From assembly GCA_018969885.1 (NCBI GenBank), contig JAGWXN010000001.1, forward strand, positions 1 through 52,523: 52,523 nt of DNA, in the 5' to 3' direction. Shown here in pieces: positions 16,982 to 25,304 of the stretch. How positions within the stretch are numbered: position 1 is the first letter of the stretch; the number at the start of each line of letters is the position of its first letter. The position numbers and the translations under genes were made by a program. Below the pieces are notes generated by a model. It was given only the letters and a program-made list of their open reading frames with translations, ran no database searches and had not been told where the DNA came from. This DNA comes from Betaproteobacteria bacterium. Lineage in GTDB: Bacteria > Pseudomonadota > Gammaproteobacteria > Burkholderiales > Burkholderiaceae.

Positions 16982-17863
16982 TCAACGACCGCCACGGGGA
17001 ATCACCCGGATCGGCGCAAGTCCGTCGGGCAAGCGCCGATCCGGCGGACACCAGGCGTGACCGTAAATCAATTCGACGCTGACCCGGATCAAACCATCAC
17101 GATCCCGAAGATCCTCCAGCGCCCGCGACCATTCCTGCCGGTGCCGGGGCGTGAGCAGCCCCCTGAAGCGGTCAGCGAGGGCATTGCCCCCCCACTGCCT
17201 CACTTCGGCAAGGAGCGTCGCGCCGTCGCGCCAGGTGATCGTCAGACGTTCTGTGTCAACCACCGGTTCGGCAAACCCCTGTCGCACCAGGGCATCGCCC
17301 AGGTCATGCATATCCGGGAAACGCTGAATTCGGGCGCCAAGCGTCCGCAGTTCGGCAAGCGTGTCGACGCCCAGGCAGGCAAAAGCGGCCAGCCCGCCAG
17401 GCGCAAGAACGCGCCGCCATTCTGCAATCTGCGGATCAGGTTCGGCCGTGGCGTGAAGGTTGAGGACCGACCACACCAGATCGACCGACCCCGAGGCCAA
17501 CGGCAACCGCGCAGGCTCTGCGACCAGGAAATTCGCAAGCGGGCGGGCACGAACGATCCCCAGTCGTGCGAGAAGCCCGCTACGGGCGGGCGCCACGCGG
17601 GCAGCCAGTGCGGCGAGGGCGGCAGGATCGTCATCGGTCGCGAACAGCTCCGCCCCGGCAAAGCGCTGGGCAAGCGCAAGCAGCGCTCCGGAGCGCGCCG
17701 CCTCGGCGAGCAGCACGCGGCGCGGCGCAAGACGCACCGGCTCGAGTCGCTCAAGGAGGCCCCGCTCGACCGCCTGCTGCAAAAAATGGGGCGCATACGC
17801 CCGGGCGCGTCGGCGCGCCTGAAGGCGCGCTGCCGCCGGGTCTAGGCCTGCCGTCGCATTCAT
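16982..17863 (-). CDS. BioC-like SAM-dependent methyltransferase
   Basis: The 293-residue protein has a class I methyltransferase layout. LPLASGSVDLVWSVLNLHA at about residues 134-152 matches motif II. EWRRVLAPGGLAAFACLG is the post-II segment, and DMHDLGDALVRQGFAEPVVD is typical of BioC/NDUFAF5-type enzymes. The usual glycine-rich motif I is weak here (VLLAEAARSGALLALAQ). Position beside comF is shared with genes annotated as biotin synthesis protein BioC in Burkholderiales, but substrate is not certain. The ATG at 17863 is preferred over one 45 bases upstream. It is divergent from comF, 38 bases away. Confidence 0.75.
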   Translation of the reverse strand: MNATAGLDPAAARLQARRRARAYAPHFLQQAVERGLLERLEPVRLAPRRVLLAEAARSGALLALAQRFAGAELFATDDDPAALAALAARVAPARSGLLARLGIVRARPLANFLVAEPARLPLASGSVDLVWSVLNLHATAEPDPQIAEWRRVLAPGGLAAFACLGVDTLAELRTLGARIQRFPDMHDLGDALVRQGFAEPVVDTERLTITWRDGATLLAEVRQWGGNALADRFRGLLTPRHRQEWSRALEDLRDRDGLIRVSVELIYGHAWCPPDRRLPDGLAPIRVIPRGGR

Positions 17864-17901
17864 TGCGGCCGAAGTATAGGCGGACGTGCGCCAATTGCGG
17901 G

Positions 17902-18678
17902 ATGCCACATGACCTTGCAGCGCTGTCGCGGGTCTTCACAACGCTCGCCTCACATGCCGCCGATGCGCTCCTTCCGCGCGCCTGCGCGGGTTGCGCGCAG
18001 CCGCTTGCCCGGGGCGCGTGTCGGGCGGGCTGGTGCGCGCCGTGTGCGGCCGCCCTCGATCGCCCGGCCAGTCGTTGCGGTCAATGCGCCATCGAATCCC
18101 CGGCTCCGCTCTGCGAAAGCTGCCAGACCACACCCCCGCCCTTCACACGCACTGTGGTGCTCGGTGCCTACGCCCCACCGCTTGACCGGATCGTTCGCGC
18201 GCTTAAATTCAACCGGCAACCCGCACTCGGCGCGGCACTGGCCGCAGCGCTCGCCCCAATCGTCCAGCGCGAGCTCGCACACCTGCCCGCGGGGCACCCG
18301 CGGCACCGGGTGGTCGCGGTACCGCTCTCCGATGAACGGCTCGCCGAGCGTGGCTATAACCAGTCGCTTCTCATCGCCCGGCCGCTTGCACGGGCGCTCG
18401 GGCTGCCCCTCGATCGCAGGGCGCTACGCCGGGAACGAGCCGGCCCTCCCCAATCCCGGCTGTCGCCAGGGGCCAGAGCCAGCAATGTTGCCCAGGCCTT
18501 TATCGCCACGCGGCCCCACCACGAACCAGTGCTCCTGGTCGACGATGTCATGACCACCGGTGCTACCCTTGCCGCCGCGTCGCTCGCGCTGATTCGCGCA
18601 GGCGCCCCCTCTGTCACCTGCGTCATCGTCGCTCGAACCGCCCCGCCCGATGTTTCACGTTGTCCTGGTCCACCCTGA
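17902..18678 (+). CDS. comF: ComF family phosphoribosyltransferase-like protein
   Basis: The 258-residue protein has an N-terminal zinc-finger-like area ([22 protein letters not shown] and CESC) and a C-terminal phosphoribosyltransferase fold with [14 protein letters not shown]. ComF/GntX proteins are linked to DNA uptake and use. E. coli GntX is needed for growth on DNA. The conserved [14 protein letters not shown] segment lies at the expected place. The frame stays open upstream, but ATG 17902 fits the family start. Its last 29 bases overlap trmL. Confidence 0.92.
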   Translation: MPHDLAALSRVFTTLASHAADALLPRACAGCAQPLARGACRAGWCAPCAAALDRPASRCGQCAIESPAPLCESCQTTPPPFTRTVVLGAYAPPLDRIVRALKFNRQPALGAALAAALAPIVQRELAHLPAGHPRHRVVAVPLSDERLAERGYNQSLLIARPLARALGLPLDRRALRRERAGPPQSRLSPGARASNVAQAFIATRPHHEPVLLVDDVMTTGATLAAASLALIRAGAPSVTCVIVARTAPPDVSRCPGPP

Positions 18679-19114
18679 AATTCCGCCCAACACCGGCAAC
18701 GTGATCCGGCTGTGCGCCAACACGGGTGCCACGCTCCATCTGGTCAAGCCGCTGGGCTTTCCGCTTGATTCAGCGCGCATGCGCCGGGCAGGCCTTGATT
18801 ACCACGAGTTCGCCACGCTGCGTGTGCACGCAAGCTGGGAGGCCTTCCTCGAGCGCGAAGCGCCGCGCCGCGCCTGGGCGCTCACCACGCGGGGCACGCA
18901 CGCACCCCACGATGTCGCGTTTCAGCCCGACGACTATCTGGTGTTTGGCTCGGAAACCGCCGGCCTGCCACCCGCCATACTCGACACTTTCTCGGCGGAT
19001 CGCAGGCTACGCCTGCCCATGCGGCCTGATAACCGCAGCCTCAATCTGTCCAATGCGGTGGCGGTCACGGTCTATGAGGCATGGCGCCAGCACGGATTTG
19101 CGGGCGCGCGCTAG
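18650..19114 (+). CDS. trmL: tRNA (cytidine(34)-2'-O)-methyltransferase TrmL
   Basis: This 154-residue SPOUT-family enzyme methylates the ribose of the wobble base in leucine tRNAs. Visible motifs are [16 protein letters not shown] near the N-terminus, FGSETAGLP, and the knot segment [22 protein letters not shown], quoted here in part. The length matches E. coli TrmL (157). The gene begins 29 bases inside the 3' end of comF in a different frame. Its stop is five bases from the stop of the convergent LOG gene. Confidence 0.95.
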   Translation: MFHVVLVHPEIPPNTGNVIRLCANTGATLHLVKPLGFPLDSARMRRAGLDYHEFATLRVHASWEAFLEREAPRRAWALTTRGTHAPHDVAFQPDDYLVFGSETAGLPPAILDTFSADRRLRLPMRPDNRSLNLSNAVAVTVYEAWRQHGFAGAR

Positions 19115-19119
19115 GCGCG

Positions 19120-19683
19120 CTAGGCGCGCAAGGCGCCCAGCCGGTTCAGCAGAAGATCGAGGTCACCCTCGTGCATCAGGGCATCGAGGTCGTTGGGTCC
19201 CACGAACCCAGCATCGACAAACCCCTGGCACATGGCGAGCAGACGATCGAAATAGCCCCTGTGGTTCAGAAGCGCGATCGGCTTATTGATGAACCGCACC
19301 TGGCGAAGCGTCAGCACCTCGAACAGTTCATCGAGCGTGCCCAGTCCACCCGGTAGCGTGAGAAAGGCATCGGACAGCGCAATCATCCGGGTTTTGCGGA
19401 TCGCCATGTCGGCCACCACCTCCAGGCGCGTGAGCGAGCGATGCCCCTGCTCGCGGACCAGCATGCCATCGGGAATCACGCCGATCACTTCACCGCCTGC
19501 GGCAAGCGCGGCGTCTGCCGCAACGCCCATCAGTCCGACGCGGCCGCCGCCATAGACCATGCGCCAGCCGCGCTCGGCAATGCCGCGGCCCGCGGCGCGC
19601 GCAATCTGCGCGTATTCGGGATCGAGACCAGGCTTGGCGCCACAGAACACGCACACTGAAAACGGTGAATCGCTCTCACTCAT
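19120..19683 (-). CDS. LOG family protein (cytokinin riboside 5'-monophosphate phosphoribohydrolase type)
   Basis: The 187-residue Rossmann-fold protein has the LOG/lysine-decarboxylase-like signature PGGLGTLDELFEVLT, plus GGRVGLMG. Family enzymes hydrolyse nucleoside 5'-monophosphates to base and ribose phosphate. In bacteria the role is mostly housekeeping. The ATG at 19683 has GGAGAAAC just before it, which decides it over an upstream in-frame start. It lies 75 bases downstream of gpsA in the same direction. Confidence 0.92.
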   Translation of the reverse strand: MSESDSPFSVCVFCGAKPGLDPEYAQIARAAGRGIAERGWRMVYGGGRVGLMGVAADAALAAGGEVIGVIPDGMLVREQGHRSLTRLEVVADMAIRKTRMIALSDAFLTLPGGLGTLDELFEVLTLRQVRFINKPIALLNHRGYFDRLLAMCQGFVDAGFVGPNDLDALMHEGDLDLLLNRLGALRA

Positions 19684-19758
19684 TGTTTCTCCTGCGCCCA
19701 GACGGGGCACGCACCTCCTGCGGCGAACGGCGCTCCTCTGCGCGCCCGCCCTCCACGA

Positions 19759-20763
19759 TCAGTTTGCCTCCCTGCGGGGCTCGCGCGACAGGAGCGCGAG
19801 CACCGCCTCGGGCGCCCGCGTACGTCCGTCAAGCACCGAGCAGACCGCTTGCAGAATTGGCATGTCGACGCGGTGGCGCTCGGCCAGTTCGCGCGCGGCC
19901 GGAGCCGTGCTCACGCCTTCGGCTACGTGACCCAGTCCCGCAATGATCGACGCAAGCGGCTCGCCGCGGGCGAGCGCGAGACCCACGCTGCGATTGCGAG
20001 AGAGCGGGCCGGTGCAGGTGAGCACCAGGTCGCCCAGCCCGGTGAGCCCGGAAAACGTTTCTGCGCGGCCACCCAGCGCCACCCCCAGCCGGGTCATTTC
20101 CGCCAGGCCGCGAGTAATGAGTGCTGCGCGCGCGTTCATGCCCAGTTCAAGGCCATCAGCAATCCCAGCAGCGATCGCCATCACGTTTTTGAGCGCGCCC
20201 CCCAGTTCGACGCCCACCGGGTCGTCGGCCACGTAAATGCGCGCTGCACCGTGGTGAAACGCGGCCACCGCCTGCTCAGCAAGCCGCGCACCGCCGCCGG
20301 CGACCGTGAGCGCAACCGGTAACCCCGCCGCCACTTCCTGGGCAAAGCTGGGCCCCGCCAGCACACCGCCAGCAAACAACCCCAGGCGCTCCGCGGCCAT
20401 CTGGTGAGGCAGACGAAGCGTGCCTGCCTCCAGCCCCTTGCAGAGCCAGACAACGCCCGCGCAGGCGCCGGGCAGTCGCGTGGCGAGTCGATCGAGGAGT
20501 GCTGCCAGACCGGCGACCGGCGTGGCCACCACAGCAAGCGATGGCTCAACGGCGAGCCAACGGCAGGCGGCGTCAATATCGGACGTGGTCTCGAGCGCGG
20601 GTTCAAACCCCACGCCGGGCAGATAGCGGCGGTTACAGCGCTCGCGGGCCAGCGCATCAGCCTGTGCGGCGTCCCGCGCCCAAAGGAGCACCGGATGCCG
20701 GCGCGCTGCATGCTGCGCGAGTGCCGTCCCCCAAGCGCCGGCACCGAAGACTGCGATTCTCAC
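19759..20763 (-). CDS. gpsA: Glycerol-3-phosphate dehydrogenase [NAD(P)+]
   Basis: GpsA reduces dihydroxyacetone phosphate to glycerol-3-phosphate for phospholipid synthesis. The 334-residue protein starts with GTG and shows the nucleotide-binding [11 protein letters not shown] at residues 7-17. [13 protein letters not shown] and the catalytic region [20 protein letters not shown] are also present. [21 protein letters not shown] is a further family hallmark. It follows secB by 37 bases, an order shared by many Proteobacteria. Confidence 0.97.
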   Translation of the reverse strand: MRIAVFGAGAWGTALAQHAARRHPVLLWARDAAQADALARERCNRRYLPGVGFEPALETTSDIDAACRWLAVEPSLAVVATPVAGLAALLDRLATRLPGACAGVVWLCKGLEAGTLRLPHQMAAERLGLFAGGVLAGPSFAQEVAAGLPVALTVAGGGARLAEQAVAAFHHGAARIYVADDPVGVELGGALKNVMAIAAGIADGLELGMNARAALITRGLAEMTRLGVALGGRAETFSGLTGLGDLVLTCTGPLSRNRSVGLALARGEPLASIIAGLGHVAEGVSTAPAARELAERHRVDMPILQAVCSVLDGRTRAPEAVLALLSREPRREAN

Positions 20764-20800
20764 GGCAGCATGCGCTCGGCCCGCGCGCCGGGGCCGGCGC

Positions 20801-21274
20801 TTACGCGCGCCCGGGAACGATCAGACCCGACGGGGCCGCCGCAGCCTGCTGCTCGAGGCGCTGCTGATGGATGGCGCCAAAGTCGAGGTCGGCAAGGTGG
20901 ATCGGCGGAAAGCCGGTACGCTGAATGGCGTCGGCCAGGTTGGCGCGCAGATACGGAAATACGATATTGGCGCACACCACGTTCACGAGCACATCCATCT
21001 GGTCAGCCGGCACATTGCGGATTTCAAAAATACCCGCCTGCGTGGTCTCGATCAGGAACGCGACTTTGTCGCCGACCCGGGTGGTGAGGGTTACCGTGAC
21101 CGCCGTTTCGTGAATGCCTTCGACGATGGTGAGCGAACTCACATCGACCGCCACCTCGACCGAGGGCTGCTGGGACTCGAGAAAAATGGCCGGCGCATTG
21201 GGCATTTCGAGTGACATGCCTTTCAGGTAGACGCGCTGGATGGAAAACGCCGGGGCCTGCTCCTGTCCGCTCAT
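20801..21274 (-). CDS. secB: Protein-export chaperone SecB
   Basis: SecB holds pre-secretory proteins unfolded and passes them to SecA. The 157-residue length matches the family. [19 protein letters not shown] near the N-terminus, LEATLTTR-like strands and LLFPYLRA-type [19 protein letters not shown] are diagnostic. The C-terminal region carries [13 protein letters not shown]. It sits between grxC and gpsA, its usual place in Proteobacteria. Confidence 0.97.
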   Translation of the reverse strand: MSGQEQAPAFSIQRVYLKGMSLEMPNAPAIFLESQQPSVEVAVDVSSLTIVEGIHETAVTVTLTTRVGDKVAFLIETTQAGIFEIRNVPADQMDVLVNVVCANIVFPYLRANLADAIQRTGFPPIHLADLDFGAIHQQRLEQQAAAAPSGLIVPGRA

Positions 21275-21367
21275 TGAAGAATCCTGATGATTGACGGATT
21301 GATTCCGTCGGGGTTGGTGAGACCGGCTGCGCTCGGCAGGCGCCGAAGCAGAAACGCTGTCGCGGGG

Positions 21368-21631
21368 TCAGCCCGCCGCGAGCAGCGGCGTGAGCTCACC
21401 CGCGCGGTCAACGGCATACAGATCGTCACAGCCACCCACGTGCCGGTCGCCGATGAAGATCTGCGGAACGGTGCGCCGGCCGGTGCGCGCGATCATTTCG
21501 TCCTTGCGTGCCGGGTCGAGGTCGATGCGGATTTTTTCAATGTCCGTGACCCCGCGCTGGCGCAACAGCTGCTCAGCACGCACGCAATAGGGGCAGACCG
21601 CCGTGGTGTACATCTGGATTCGAGCCGCCAT
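21368..21631 (-). CDS. grxC: Glutaredoxin 3
   Basis: This 87-residue dithiol glutaredoxin has the active site CPYC in MYTTAVCPYCVRAEQLL. The cis-proline segment TVPQIFIGDRHVGGCDDLYA binds glutathione. It reduces protein disulfides with glutathione in the cytoplasm. The ATG at 21631 was chosen because the family begins a few residues before the first strand. An upstream in-frame start would add 20 unrelated residues. It lies between the rhodanese and secB genes. Confidence 0.96.
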   Translation of the reverse strand: MAARIQMYTTAVCPYCVRAEQLLRQRGVTDIEKIRIDLDPARKDEMIARTGRRTVPQIFIGDRHVGGCDDLYAVDRAGELTPLLAAG

Positions 21632-21650
21632 GGGTCGTATTCCCCTATGT

Positions 21651-22055
21651 TCAGTTTTTGACGACCGGCAGCCCAGCCTGCCGCCAGGCATTGAGCCCGC
21701 CGTCGAGGTTGAAGACCTCCTCCCGACCGGCCTTGCGAAGCGCGGCGGCCCCCTTGGCCGAGGTCATGCCCGTGTTGCAGCACACGATCACCGGGCGCCC
21801 GGCGGGAAGTTCCCCGGTTCGCTGGTCGAGTTCCGCAAGCGGGATGTTGCGAGCATTGGGCAGGTGCCCGGCATCGAACTCGCCGGTGGCCCGCACGTCA
21901 AGCACGATGGCTTGCGTGTCGTTGATCATCCGGGTGGCGCCAAGCGTGTTGAGCGACGCGCCGGCCGTGCGTTTCATGATCATCGGCCAGAGCAGCATGG
22001 CACCCGAGGCAAACGCAATCGCAATCAGGATGATGTTTTCGGTGACGAAGGCCAA
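21651..22055 (-). CDS. Membrane-anchored rhodanese-like protein
   Basis: The product has one N-terminal membrane helix and a rhodanese domain with active cysteine in PVIVCCNTGMTSAKGAAAL. VFNLDGGLNAWRQAGLPV ends the fold. The start is taken as TTG 22055 (134 residues) because a perfect TATAAT box on this strand lies at 22087-22092. A start further upstream, such as ATG 22127, would precede the transcript. CTG/TTG codons nearby leave the exact start open. Similar proteins sit upstream of grxC and secB in Burkholderiales. The substrate is unknown. Confidence 0.85.
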   Translation of the reverse strand: MAFVTENIILIAIAFASGAMLLWPMIMKRTAGASLNTLGATRMINDTQAIVLDVRATGEFDAGHLPNARNIPLAELDQRTGELPAGRPVIVCCNTGMTSAKGAAALRKAGREEVFNLDGGLNAWRQAGLPVVKN

Positions 22056-22086
22056 GTTGAATTCCAGCGTTAAAGCCAAACCCAAA

Positions 22087-22092
22087 ATTATA
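22087..22092 (-). promoter_or_regulatory. -10 box (TATAAT) upstream of the rhodanese-grxC-secB run
   Basis: A perfect TATAAT lies on the minus strand in an A/T-rich patch of an otherwise GC-rich gap between divergent genes. No good -35 is visible at 16-18 bases. The expected transcript start is near 22080, about 25 bases before the TTG start used for the rhodanese gene. The same A/T patch may also serve gpmA on the plus strand. Confidence 0.5.
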
Positions 22093-22138
22093 AGATATTG
22101 CCTGTCCGATTCACCATGCATCCCCACACCGAGCTGCC

Positions 22139-22894
22139 ATGAACTTCCAGATCGTCATGTTTCGCCACGGCGAGAGCCAGTGGAACCTCGAAAATCGATT
22201 CACCGGCTGGACCGACGTCGACCTGACGCCGCATGGGCTTGACGAGGCCAGGCGCGCCGGTGCGCTCTTGAAAGCCGAGGGGTATGAATTCGATATCGCC
22301 TACACCTCGGTGCTCACGCGCGCCATCCGCACGCTGCACACCGTCCTCGATGAAATGGATCGCCTGTGGCTGCCGGTGGTGAAGTCGTGGCGGCTCAATG
22401 AGCGGCACTATGGCGCGCTGCAGGGCCTGAACAAGGCTGAAACCGCCGCCCGCTTTGGCGACGCTCAGGTTCTGATCTGGCGACGCGCTTACGCGATTGC
22501 GCCTGATCCGCTACCTGAGGGCGACCCCCGGGGCGCCGAGCTCGATCCGCGTTACCGAGATCTGGCGGCCACCGACATTCCCCGCACCGAATGCCTGAAG
22601 GACACGGTCGCCCGCGTGGCACCCTTCTGGGAGAGCACCATCGCCCCGGCGCTCCGGGCAGGACACCGGCCGGTAATCGCCGCGCACGGCAATTCGCTCC
22701 GGGCGCTCATCAAATACCTGGAAAACGTGCCCGACGACGAGATCGTGAACCTGAACATTCCGACCGCCCGTCCGATGGTCTATGAATTCGACAGCGCCCT
22801 CAAACCCCTTGGCCGCCGCTATCTTGGCGATGCTGCGGAGATCGAGGCCGCCATGGCGGCGGTGGCCGCTCAGGGGCGTGCCAAGCCCGGCTGA
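22139..22894 (+). CDS. gpmA: 2,3-bisphosphoglycerate-dependent phosphoglycerate mutase
   Basis: GpmA interconverts 3- and 2-phosphoglycerate in glycolysis and gluconeogenesis. The 251-residue protein has the catalytic [17 protein letters not shown] near residue 8, where the histidine is phosphorylated. It also has [20 protein letters not shown] and the second histidine in [15 protein letters not shown]. Length and motifs match the dPGM family. It is divergent from the rhodanese gene and is followed by a 194-base gap before the protease gene. Confidence 0.97.
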   Translation: MNFQIVMFRHGESQWNLENRFTGWTDVDLTPHGLDEARRAGALLKAEGYEFDIAYTSVLTRAIRTLHTVLDEMDRLWLPVVKSWRLNERHYGALQGLNKAETAARFGDAQVLIWRRAYAIAPDPLPEGDPRGAELDPRYRDLAATDIPRTECLKDTVARVAPFWESTIAPALRAGHRPVIAAHGNSLRALIKYLENVPDDEIVNLNIPTARPMVYEFDSALKPLGRRYLGDAAEIEAAMAAVAAQGRAKPG

Positions 22895-23088
22895 GCCCGG
22901 GTATCGAGGGTGGGCCCGGGCGCGCCAAACCGCGCCCCAGGCCGCGCACCCCGGCGCGCGCGCAACATTCGTGCAGCGCCGATAAGCCTCAAGCTGGGCG
23001 AGGCCCGGTATGGAGGTTTATACTCACCAGAGCTTTTTCCAGAGCGCCCGCTCGCCTATTCAGATTGCGGTTCAGCACCGCGCGCCCC

Positions 23089-24519
23089 ATGAAGTTCAAA
23101 CTCAAGTCTCTCGGTCTCGTGCTCGCTGGTGCTTTCGCAGGCATCCTGGTGAGCGTCGGCTTGTCGGCGGTGGCGCAACGCAGCCAGCGCGCCGTCCTGC
23201 CGCTCGAAGAATTACGCCAATTCTCCGACGTGTTTGGCGCCATCAAGGCCAACTACGTTGAACAGGTCGAGGACAAAAAGCTGATCACCGAGGCGATCAG
23301 CGGCATGATCTCCGGGCTCGACCCGCACTCAGCCTATCTCGATGCGGATGCCTTTCGCGAGCTGCAGGTGGGCACGCAGGGCGAATTCGGCGGGCTGGGC
23401 ATCGAGGTTGGTACCGAGGATGGCTTCATCAAGGTGATCTCACCCATTGAGGACACGCCAGCTGCACGGGCCGGGGTGAGGGCGGGTGACCTCATCGTTC
23501 GTATCGATGAAAAGTCCACCAAGGGGCTGGCGCTCAACGATGCGGTCAAGCTCATGCGGGGCAAGCCCAAAACCCCCATCACGCTCACGCTGTCAAGAAA
23601 GGGCGAGGCCCGGCCAATCGTCGTCACCATCGTGCGCGATGTGATCCGGGTGCAATCCGTACGTTCAAAAGTGATTGAGCCTGGCATCGGCTACGTCCGC
23701 ATCACTCAGTTCCAGGAGCACACGGTCGAGGCGCTGGTGCGCCATCTGGAAAATCTCGATCGCCAGGGCGCAATTGGCAAGGGCCTGGTGCTCGATCTTC
23801 GCAATGACCCAGGCGGCCTGCTTCATGGCGCGGTGGGCGTGTCGGCCGCATTCCTGCCCGCCAAGGTCACGGTGGTGACCACCGAGGGTCGCAACGAAGA
23901 TGCCCGGCGCAAATACAGCGCAATCCCGGAAGACTACCTGCGCGGCAGCCGGGAAGATTTCATCGCCCGCGTGCCATCGGCCGCGAAAAACGTTCCCATG
24001 GTCGTACTGGTCAATGGCGGATCGGCTTCCGCCTCGGAAATCGTGGCAGGCGCCCTTCAGGACTACAAGCGCGCGGCCGTACTCGGCACGCAAACTTTCG
24101 GCAAGGGTTCGGTGCAGTCCATTCTTCCGCTGTCCAACTCCACCGCCATCAAGCTCACCACCGCGCGCTACTTCACGCCCAATGGCCGCTCTATCCAGGC
24201 GCGCGGCATCGAGCCCGATTTCCTGGTGGAAGAAACCGCCGACGGTGACACCACCAACTTCCGTGTCCGCGAGGCCGACCTGAACCGGCATCTGTCAAAT
24301 TCTCGCGAGCAGGAGCGTCCCTCGGGAACACCACGTCCCACCACCGAGGCCGACCGGGCGCGGGAGCGTAAGCCCGTCGAGTTCGGCGCGGCCGATGACT
24401 ACCAGCTGCAGCAGGCGCTCAACCATCTCAAGGGCCAGCCAGTTGCGGTGGCGCGGCCGCGTTCGGCCGATGCGGCTGCTGCGCCTGCGGGAGGCAACGC
24501 AGCCGGCGCCGCACGCTAA
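23089..24519 (+). CDS. ctpA: S41 family C-terminal processing peptidase
   Basis: The 476-residue protein has an N-terminal signal or anchor (about residues 5-30), a PDZ domain (about 100-170, with EFGGLGIEVG) and the S41 catalytic domain. The serine lies in GGSASASEIVAG (about 310-321) and the lysine is K339 in TFGKGSVQS. LVLDLRNDPGGLL is the family beta motif. Such periplasmic proteases trim or degrade envelope proteins. The tail after about residue 400 is polar and Ala/Pro-rich. ATG 23089 is chosen over an upstream TTG because the signal sequence begins there. A weak TATACT box is at 23019-23024. Confidence 0.94.
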   Translation: MKFKLKSLGLVLAGAFAGILVSVGLSAVAQRSQRAVLPLEELRQFSDVFGAIKANYVEQVEDKKLITEAISGMISGLDPHSAYLDADAFRELQVGTQGEFGGLGIEVGTEDGFIKVISPIEDTPAARAGVRAGDLIVRIDEKSTKGLALNDAVKLMRGKPKTPITLTLSRKGEARPIVVTIVRDVIRVQSVRSKVIEPGIGYVRITQFQEHTVEALVRHLENLDRQGAIGKGLVLDLRNDPGGLLHGAVGVSAAFLPAKVTVVTTEGRNEDARRKYSAIPEDYLRGSREDFIARVPSAAKNVPMVVLVNGGSASASEIVAGALQDYKRAAVLGTQTFGKGSVQSILPLSNSTAIKLTTARYFTPNGRSIQARGIEPDFLVEETADGDTTNFRVREADLNRHLSNSREQERPSGTPRPTTEADRARERKPVEFGAADDYQLQQALNHLKGQPVAVARPRSADAAAAPAGGNAAGAAR

Positions 24520-24533
24520 ACGACTGTCGCACC

Positions 24534-25304
24534 ATGGATGACCGGCGGCTGCTGCGCTATGGCCGGCACATCCTGTTGGAAGACATCGGCGTTGAAGGTC
24601 AGGAGCGGCTGCAAGCCGCCACCGCGCTGATCGTGGGGGCCGGCGGGCTCGGGTCGCCGGCCGCCATGTACCTAGTCGCGGCTGGCGTGGGCACCCTACT
24701 CATCGCCGATGGCGATACCGTCGACCTCAGCAACCTGCAGCGCCAGATCCTCCATCGCGACGATGCGGTGGGGCAGCCCAAGGTCGAGTCCGGGGCTCGC
24801 ACGCTCTTCGCGCTCAATCCCGATGTGCGGGTCGAACCGATTCACGAACGGCTCGCGGGCGCCGCGCTCGCTGCTGCGGTTGCGCGCAGTCAGGTGGTGC
24901 TCGACTGCAGCGATAACTTCGCCACCCGGCATGCCATCAACCGTGCCTGCGTGCACGCGGGCGTGCCACTTGTGTCAGGGGCTGCCATTCGATTTGACGG
25001 GCAGTTGTCGGTGTTCGATACGCGGCGCGCCGACTCGCCGTGTTATCACTGCGTCTTTCCGCAGACCGACAGTCTGGAAGAGGTGCGCTGCGCGGTCATG
25101 GGCGTGTTCGCGCCGCTCACTGGCATGGTGGGCACCATGCAAGCCGCCGAAGCCCTCAAGATTCTGGGCGGCTTTGGCAACACCGCAGTGGGTCGCCTGC
25201 TTCTGATCGACTCACGATCTATGCAGATCGACAGCGTGAGCCTCGCCCGCGACCCCGATTGCGAGGTCTGCGGCGCGCATCAGCTCGGTCGCCCGAGCGC
25301 TTGA
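24534..25304 (+). CDS. HesA/MoeB/ThiF family adenylyltransferase
   Basis: This 256-residue E1-like enzyme adenylates the C-terminus of a ubiquitin-like sulfur carrier such as MoaD or ThiS. The ATP site GAGGLGSPAAMYLVAAGVG lies near residues 36-54 and is followed by DGDTVDLSNLQRQILH. Two CxxC zinc pairs are seen, CYHC and CEVC. RCAVMGVFAPLTGMVG is also typical. Whether it serves molybdopterin or thiamine synthesis cannot be decided here. It starts 14 bases after the protease gene. Its last 25 bases overlap the convergent MFS gene. Confidence 0.92.
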   Translation: MDDRRLLRYGRHILLEDIGVEGQERLQAATALIVGAGGLGSPAAMYLVAAGVGTLLIADGDTVDLSNLQRQILHRDDAVGQPKVESGARTLFALNPDVRVEPIHERLAGAALAAAVARSQVVLDCSDNFATRHAINRACVHAGVPLVSGAAIRFDGQLSVFDTRRADSPCYHCVFPQTDSLEEVRCAVMGVFAPLTGMVGTMQAAEALKILGGFGNTAVGRLLLIDSRSMQIDSVSLARDPDCEVCGAHQLGRPSA

